Shown here in pieces: positions 57,784 through 64,000 of a stretch of 64,000 nucleotides of DNA. Under the pieces are notes generated by a model that saw nothing but the letters and a program-made list of their open reading frames with translations, did not search any database and was not told where the DNA came from. Both the position numbers and the translations under genes were made by a program. How positions within the stretch are numbered: position 1 is the stretch's first letter; each line of letters opens with the position of its first letter. The stretch is from Drosophila miranda (taxonomy: Eukaryota; Arthropoda; Insecta; Diptera; Drosophilidae). The stretch is from assembly GCF_003369915.1 (NCBI RefSeq), contig NC_046673.1, forward strand, positions 12,136,001-12,200,000, read 5' to 3'.

Positions 57784-60700
57784 ATGCACACCATGGAGTC
57801 GGATGACTCACGAGCCAGCACGAACCCGTCCAACTCAAGCGAGTCCCGCTCGAACTCACCCGTAAAGGATACGGGCGGCGGTGCGGACGAGGACGCGTCT
57901 AGCCATGCGGCGGATATGACATCCATCGCCGTTGCAATCGCAGCCACCGCTGCTGCAATGAACAGATCCCGGCGGGCGGACTCCACCAGCAGCTCCTCGT
58001 CCAACTCAAGTTCCAGCTCGAACCGCAGCCAAAGGTCAAAGTTGCAGAACAAGAGCTCGAGCAGCAGTTCGGGTAGCGTCAGTGATAGCAGCAGTAGCAG
58101 CAGTTCCGGCAGCGAGGACGAAGCGGACCCAGAACCAGATCGGGTGGTGATCGAGCGGCCGCGTGACCGAGAGGAGACCACCAACACCGACTCGAGACCC
58201 GACTCGCGGCCCGACTCGCGGCCCGACTCAGTACCACCGACGGCGGGGGGCAGTGTTGGATCACCGAATGCCGCCACCAAATCACCGCAGAACTCGCTTC
58301 TCTCCTCGGTAAGAAGCCGCAGCAATAGTCCGCAGCTGTACAACCAGGCGGCTGTGGATCTCAACATTAGCCACGAGGATTTGAGTGATGTGAGTGAAAT
58401 TGACACAGACGAGAAGCGGGCGTCGTCGAAGAACTCACTCCATCCCGATGTAGATGATGATGACGGGGCCATTTCCAATGACACACTGCCAGGTCTGGGC
58501 GATGATGAGGAGAATGGCGCAGCCGGTGGGAAGCTGAACGGCAATGCTCCACGGATAAACAGTCCACAGGAGAGGCGAGGATCACCCACAGAATCAAATG
58601 TGAGATGGATTTACCTCTCTGCCCCTTTTTCCTGGTCTAATCTTTTGACTTTTTTTTCCAGACTGAGGACAGCACTAATGGCAGGAAAGCTCTGTCAACG
58701 ACGGGTCTGCAGGAGGAGGATCTTGTCAAGACACACGATGACGATGCTCTCGATTTTGAGGCGGAGGAGGGCGAGTGTCCGGACATAGCCAGAGACAGGG
58801 ACGAGGGCAATGACGATGCAAAAGCCAATCAAACAAACACTACAGTAAAGGGCGCCTCATCGTCACCCACGTCCACATCCAATCGACACTCGGACGATGA
58901 CGATGGCGAAGTGGAAGGCGGCGAGAAGGATATCGAAGAAGGCAGCGTTGTTGGCGATGACGATAAAAATGGCGCACTGGAGGTTGAAAGCGCCGCAGAA
59001 ATTGCTGCTGCTGCCAAAAAGAAAAAGGACGAGGAGGAGCTGGAGGAGGGCGAGGTGTCCGATGAGGATGAGAAGCGGCCCGAGGAAACAGAACCGAAGC
59101 CCATCTGTAGATTTTATACGCGCGGCCAGTGCACTTGGGGCATGAGCTGCCGCTTCCTGCATCCAGGGGTCACCGACAAGGGCAATTACACAATGTTCGA
59201 GGGTCTCGTTCGATCCGTGCCCATGCAGGGCGGCAGCGGTGGTGGTGGCGGCGGTGGTGGCGGCGGTAGCGTTGGTGCTGGCGGTGGCGGAGGCGGCAGC
59301 GGTGGTAGCGGTGTCTCGGCCCCGCGACCAGTCGGTGCATATGCCCCACATCCCGCATCGCCGGGCGACTATCATGACTATCGGAATGAGAGGCCGCCGT
59401 TGCATCATCGACCGCCGCCGGTGCATCATGCGCCGAGCATGTATGGAAACCATCACGAGGCGAGGCCTGTCCTGTTGCCGGATGGGCCCGTGGTGGTGGA
59501 GAACGCCTGGGAGCGGGGACTGCGAACGGCCAAGGAGATGATGCGGAAGGCGAACAAAAGGAAGGAGCAGGATATGGACTTTGAGGACAAGAAAATGAAC
59601 CTAACCCTCTCGCCCGATGAGCTTGAGAAGGATCCGTACTACCTTAAGGAACGGGGGAACAACAGCAGCCCGTCCGGCTCACCGTCACCAGCACCGGTGC
59701 GTGAGCAGCAACTTGCACTTCCACTACCCATGCATCTACCAGCATCATCTACTGGCGGTCATGCTAATTCCCGCGCTCTCTTCCCCTTGCAGTACCCAAT
59801 GTACGGTCCGCCGGCGCCGGAGCGTTACGGCCGGCCACAGTATATGGCGATGCCGTATGAGGATGTGGATGCGTATGGCAGGATGACCAGATATCGGGAG
59901 CTACCACCACACCGAATGCCACACTACGAGGATGATCGACGTGTGCGTCCCGCACGGGAGGTGATCGTCCAGCGTGTGGAGTCCGCGAGTGGCAGGGGCG
60001 ATGAGTGGAGCGATCCCTGGATGAGATCCAAATCGATGGGACGTGGCTCGTACGAGCGGGACGATCGTCGCAGACGTGACCGGCGGAGCTACACATCCAA
60101 CACATCATATTCCAGTTCAAACAGTTCTCAGAGCGATTCCAGCACGGATTCGTCTCGCTCCAGCAGTGCCTCGGACCACAAGCGACGCGGCGGCGCCGGC
60201 TACGGCGCCGGTGGTGGCGGTGGTGGTGGTTCGCACAAGGTGCCTGCCTCTGCCAGGCGACCACCGGCAGGACGAGCGGTGCGTTCGCCCAGCCAGATAC
60301 CGCGTCGACGACGAAACTCGACAAGTAAGTGGGGAATATCCTTTGGATATCCTTGGGTATCATTATTCGAATGCTAATCTCTATTTCCATCCACAGAGGC
60401 AAGCCCCTCACCCTCCTACAAGAGAGGCGCTGGCCTGGAAAAGCGCACCAGTCCCGCCTCGAAGCGGAAGAAGGTCTCTTCGCCTTCGCCCAAGAAGTTC
60501 GACAAAAGGAGGCGAGGTCGCAGCTCCACCTCATCTGAATCAGGTAATAGCAATAGCTATATCTATATCTATAAACGATAGACTTATTCAGGTAAATATG
60601 TTACCTTTTGGGCTATAGATTCATCGGATACCTCGTATTCAGATTCAGAATCGGGATCTTCATCGTCGACCTCATCGTTGGAGTCACCGCAGAAGAGGAT

Positions 60701-61108
60701 ACGAGCCACAGACAAGGCGCTTAATGAGCGTAAATTAATTAAAAAGCGTAAGTCTCCACCACTTGCATGTTTCTCAAAGTAAAATGAATAATTTGCATCA
60801 TTTTTTTTCTCATTTTCATTTGAATAGCCGCTGAACAAGCGACCAAAAAGCGTTCGCCGATTTCCATTGAGATTAAGAAGCCATTGACCATGGTGGGGGT
60901 ATCCGCGCTGGCATCGCCAATCCACTCAGGCGAACCGGACAAGCATGGCCATTCACCCATCAAGGATAAGATCAAGGAAAAGGATAAGGATAAGGACAAG
61001 GACACGGATAAGGATGGCGGCGGCAAGCATTCAAGAAGGGAAGAACTGCTTAAGCAGCTGCGTGCCGTCGAGGATGCGATTGCCAAGAAGCGATCTAAGC
61101 TCACCTGA
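57784..61108 (+). CDS. CG1677: CCCH zinc-finger nuclear protein, ZC3H18 homologue
   Basis: Exons 57784-58599, 58662-60324 (with a probable further intron 59697-59792), 60397-60543, 60619-60747 and 60828-61108 give 979 residues if the inner intron is spliced (1011 if not). ZC3H18 proteins link cap-bound nuclear RNA to export or exosome decay. The first 400 residues are a Ser/Asp/Glu-rich disordered region. Then comes a single CCCH finger, CRFYTRGQCTWGMSCRFLHP (C-x7-C-x5-C-x3-H), a polyGly linker, a conserved helix (ENAWERGLRTAKEMMRKANK), and Arg/Ser-rich tracts. The C-terminal coiled coil is REELLKQLRAVEDAIAKKRS, preceded by a KDKDKDKD repeat. ATG 57784 is followed at once by a second Met (MHTME). 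The polyadenylation signal is at 61594. Confidence 0.93.
59697..59792 (+). other. Probable stop-free 96-base intron within CG1677 exon 2
   Basis: The segment starts GTGCGTGAG and ends TCTTCCCCTTGCAG, both good splice signals, and is 32 codons long without a stop. Removing it joins SPSPAP to YPMYGPPAPERY in frame. Because it is a multiple of three, retention would simply add a Leu/Pro/His-rich loop. Confidence 0.55.
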
Positions 61109-61861
61109 TTGCCACCGGCACCGGCACCGGCAGCACCACCACCACCACCTATCCTCCTCATTGCTCTTATCGTAGTAGTCATTGTTGCCCCACTTATACT
61201 TTCAATACGAAGCCCAAACCCAAACCCTTACGAATGCCCTTGCGCAAGTCCAATCGCTTGCAATCTTCAGCAGGAGCCCCTGTATCCGCAACGGAGGCGG
61301 ACACATCCCGCTATTATGATCATGGAAAAACAGTGGGTGTGGCCTCAACGGCCTTCTAGCGTTGTTTATTTACAAGATATACTACTTAGATGTTACGCTA
61401 CATTCGCATCGTATTCGTTGGATATCATGGCTGGCCGGTTCCCCTTGGAACCCAGTTGAGCGCAATTCAAATTACAATACACATTACAGTGCATTTAGTC
61501 TTAAAACACCTCCCCTTTTTTTTTGTTTCACTCCGCCTTGACTACCACCAAGAAATGATGGAACATTTAATTAATTGTTTTTAATAGGACCAAAATAAAG
61601 TCTAACACTAATAATGTTCTTCAATGTTCTCTCGGAGTTTCTTATGTTTTTTTCTTTCAATTGTGGCAAAGGATAAGCTACAACTTTGGGAAGATCTGCT
61701 GCACTTTCGGAGACAGGATTCCTTGGAGTTACAGAAAGGAGCTTACGAATGATGATGATCAGCGGGCTGTTCACTGTTCTCACACATTTCGGGATTTATT
61801 TTGGGATTAAAACAATGAACATTTCTTAAAGAGTAAGAGATACGATAGTAGGAGTCTTGCA
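61109..61861 (+). other. CG1677 3'UTR and downstream flank
   Basis: Non-coding sequence with CACCGG repeats just after the stop codon and the polyadenylation signal at 61594-61599. No other gene seen. Confidence 0.6.
61594..61599 (+). terminator. CG1677 polyadenylation signal
   Basis: AATAAA, 486 bases after the stop codon, followed by a T-rich stretch (TAATGTTCTTCAATGTTCTC). It is the first canonical signal in the 3'UTR. Confidence 0.6.
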
Positions 61862-62460
61862 ATGCTGAGAGGAGCCCACATGTGTCCAGAATTTGGCAGA
61901 AAACTAAATTCTGACTGCGAGTACATTCCGGCTTACAGGAGCATGGTTAAGGCACTTCCACTTCCAATTCAAAATATAATTTTTGTGCCTAAAAATCAGC
62001 ACTTGGAGAATCTGAAGATGGAGACAGAATTCTTGGATCAGGTATACAAGCTGGAGGAGAAATATCGGCTCTTCGTGATTCTGCTATTCTGTCTGGAATG
62101 ATCTGACCACAAGATGAACCAGCTATGCGAAACTAACTGATGTATCCATCAAATACGATGGAGTCCCATTTCGATAAGAATAAGTATTTTTCGAACACGA
62201 TCCTTTCAAAGCATTACGTTCATTTGAAGGTTCCACAATTTACAAATGCTCGGGATGCAACGATACCTGGAAGAAAGAAGTGAACCTAACGATCAAGAAA
62301 ATCGGGATGAGGGGAAGTCATTAGAAGACGTAGAACGCTTCATGGTCAGACAGGTTCCAATCAATTCCTTTTTCAACTTCATCAACCCAACATCTGAGCA
62401 AATTCGGGCGATTTTACAATTGGTCACTTTTTGCGTGTCAGAATTATTCCAAAGGCGGTG
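61862..62460 (+). pseudogene. Decayed coding sequence of unknown origin
   Basis: Protein-like stretches appear in successive frames with stops between them: MLRGAHMCPEFGRKLNSDCE onward to KMETEFLDQVYKLEEKYRLF (61862-62100), then VFFEHDPFKALRSFEGSTIY and KCSGCNDTWKKEVNLTIKKI (about 62187-62310). The Tyr-Lys-Cys-x2-Cys arrangement is faintly like FLYWCH or transposon-derived zinc segments, but I cannot assign it. It is probably a dead transposon ORF or gene fragment. Confidence 0.3.
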
Positions 62461-62984
62461 ATTTTTACTGGTGACATTGTCGATGATGAAAAATACCGGT
62501 ATTAAGAAACAGTCCCACCCCAGTAGGTATATCCTTTATCCCACACCGCACACAGCCATCACCGCTAAAAAGCTCGTATCAGTGCCGCGACAATTGAAAC
62601 ATAATGAAATTCTAATACTATAGATGTACTAGACAGTACTCAGTTCTTAGTTGGTCCTTGGTTGGCCCTTGTTTCCTGGTTGGCCAAACAAATATGAAAA
62701 AAAGTTTCATCAACGAGCGTCAGTGAGGACGAATTGCTCTCAATCGAATCGAATATCGAATGTTTCTCTTCATTATGATAATCAGCAAGAAGTTGGTCTG
62801 CCGAAGATCTTTAGTGGCAGTCCTGGGCCTATTTCTAATGGAACGCGGTTTCCTTAACATTTCTTCATCAACTACAGATGTCATTTGTTACTTCCTTACG
62901 TTTTACATTCTTCTTGTCTTCAAATTCTTCATTGGCTTCGTGTTCTGTACTCCAGCTTGAATCATATTTCTTGGTAGCGTTGTG
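62461..62984. other. Intergenic sequence before DINE-1 copy
   Basis: Unique sequence with no supportable feature. The short open frames here (around 62650-62960) show no conserved motif. Confidence 0.4.
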
Positions 62985-63496
62985 CGCCGCGGCTCTACAT
63001 ATATACCCAATACTCAGTCAGAATGTGTGTTGCTATCTCGCTCCCCTGCGAAAAAGGGTGCACACTGCACGAGGAAGAGTGTGTGAGAATGAGTACGTGC
63101 GTTGCATACCTAATACACTTTCATCTGTTCCTTCTGGCTATAAAAATGATCTGATCTAAACCAAACCGATCGGCAATCTGGTAGATATAGTCATTTTCTA
63201 TGATTCTGTGTTATTGGTTTTCCCGTATCTTCAAAATTGTGGATGCCACATATTTATTTTCGTCCTTTGTGGAGGCAAAAGGACTCACAGGTGTCAGGAT
63301 ACAAAATTTGGTTGCTCTAGCTCTTATAGTCTCGGAGAACGGACGGACAGACAGACATGGCTATATCGAATCGGCTATTGATGATGATCAAGAATATATG
63401 TATATATTCCATGGGGTCGGAAACGTATCCATCTTGGTGTTAAACACATTAACTTTCACCACAAATCTAATATACCCGTATACTCTTTGAGTATAC
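62985..63496 (+). mobile_element. DINE-1/INE-1-type element, third copy
   Basis: Same family phrases as the 48978 copy, in the same orientation: ATATACCCAATACTCAGTCAG, GGCTATAAAAATGATCTGATC, GATTCTGTGTTATTGG, GTGGATGCCACA, CTCTAGCTCTTATAGTC, GACATGGCTATATCGAATCG, CCATGGGGTCGGAAACG and the terminal ATACCCGTATACTC/GAGTAT hairpin. It has only one of the internal repeat units and is shorter overall. Confidence 0.8.
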
Positions 63497-64000
63497 AAAC
63501 AAACTCATTGTAACTTTAAAAAAAACTTACATCTTGAGGCTTGAAGAGGCTTTAAATCACCTAAAGGTTCGTTCTTTTGTTGGTTGAACTTTAGATTCCA
63601 ACAAACGATAATCATATAATTAGGACAGACATCTTTGAGGTATTCCTCTGCTCTTTTCTAGTGAATTCAATGGAGAGTCGTACGATCCCTAAGGATCATA
63701 TTCATGAACCATCTTGTAGCCATCTAGCGTCGTTTTCCGCCAAATTCTTATTGGACTCGAATTAATCACTTTGTTCATGGTCTCCCTGGCCACCTAGCGG
63801 CGAGTGGCGTTTATTTTTGTTAAATGAATATGTCATATATATCTTATATATATGATTTAACGTTATTGATACGTACAAGGGCTAGCAGTAGCTGTATTTT
63901 AAGAGTTTAATAGCTAGATTGCAGAATGCAATCGTGGGTTTTGAAGGTGCGGTAATTTAGATAATTAAAAAACTTATCATTGTATCCGCGAGTGGGTGAA
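63497..64000. other. Right-end intergenic sequence
   Basis: AT-rich sequence without ORF, repeat or motif that I can support. A phrase GGC..CCACCTAGCGGCGAG near 63790 hints at conserved regulatory sequence but nothing more. Confidence 0.3.

Noticed and set aside
57777..58589. 270-codon minus-strand open frame at the start of CG1677
   Set aside because: It is complementary to the Ser/Asp-rich exon 1 of CG1677, has no start context or domain, and its composition mirrors that exon.

Overview
This window is nuclear DNA from a fly of the genus Drosophila. The gene order Atg5 - brinker - unc-119 - ABHD11-like (CG2059) - CG1677 matches, as I recall it, the X-linked 7A/7B neighbourhood of D. melanogaster (Muller element A). 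Genes have short GT-AG introns of about 60-100 bases, long regulatory deserts, many GT microsatellites and several DINE-1/INE-1-type repeats. An intron-bearing Argonaute2 paralogue suggests the obscura group, where Argonaute2 is known to have duplicated repeatedly. The species assignment is inference only.

Layout. Positions 28-10133 (+) hold Atg5, with an 8.9 kb last intron. That intron carries a candidate Dorsal/Twist site cluster, one perfect Dpp silencer element and a tandem 250 bp duplication with a protein-coding look. Positions 10134-15666 separate the convergent 3' ends of Atg5 and brk. The single-exon repressor gene brinker lies at 15667-18096 (-). A 23 kb regulatory desert follows up to unc-119 (41337-42426, +). 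In the 41 kb from Atg5 to unc-119 I count eight perfect matches to the Mad/Medea/Schnurri silencer consensus GRCGNC-N5-GTCTG, against roughly 0.2 expected by chance. These would be the Dpp-responsive silencers that shape brk expression. Just upstream of unc-119 is an unidentified ORF (39770-40348) broken by one in-frame TGA.

Positions 43639-52701 are the unusual part: a 9 kb block bounded by an 8-base direct repeat (ATGGAAGC) and the terminal inverted repeats TAGTGTTG...CAACACTA, the signature of a hAT-family insertion. Inside it lie an Argonaute2 paralogue that keeps its introns but has lost its PAZ domain and carries two frameshifts, the last exon of the bZIP gene CrebA, a DINE-1 element and an unidentified coding fragment. 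As I recall, AGO2 and CrebA both lie at 71E in D. melanogaster, so a single DNA-level duplication from that locus captured inside a hAT element explains the mixture.

From 53114 on, normal synteny resumes with the ABHD11-like hydrolase gene (53114-54355, -) and the CCCH zinc-finger gene CG1677 (57784-61108, +). The right end (61109-64000) holds the CG1677 3'UTR, a decayed coding relic and a third DINE-1 copy.

Functionally the genes are unrelated neighbours (autophagy conjugation, BMP-response repression, lipidated-protein trafficking, mitochondrial hydrolase, nuclear RNA protein). The tight theme is the brk regulatory landscape, which appears to run through the Atg5 intron on one side and up to the unc-119 promoter on the other.
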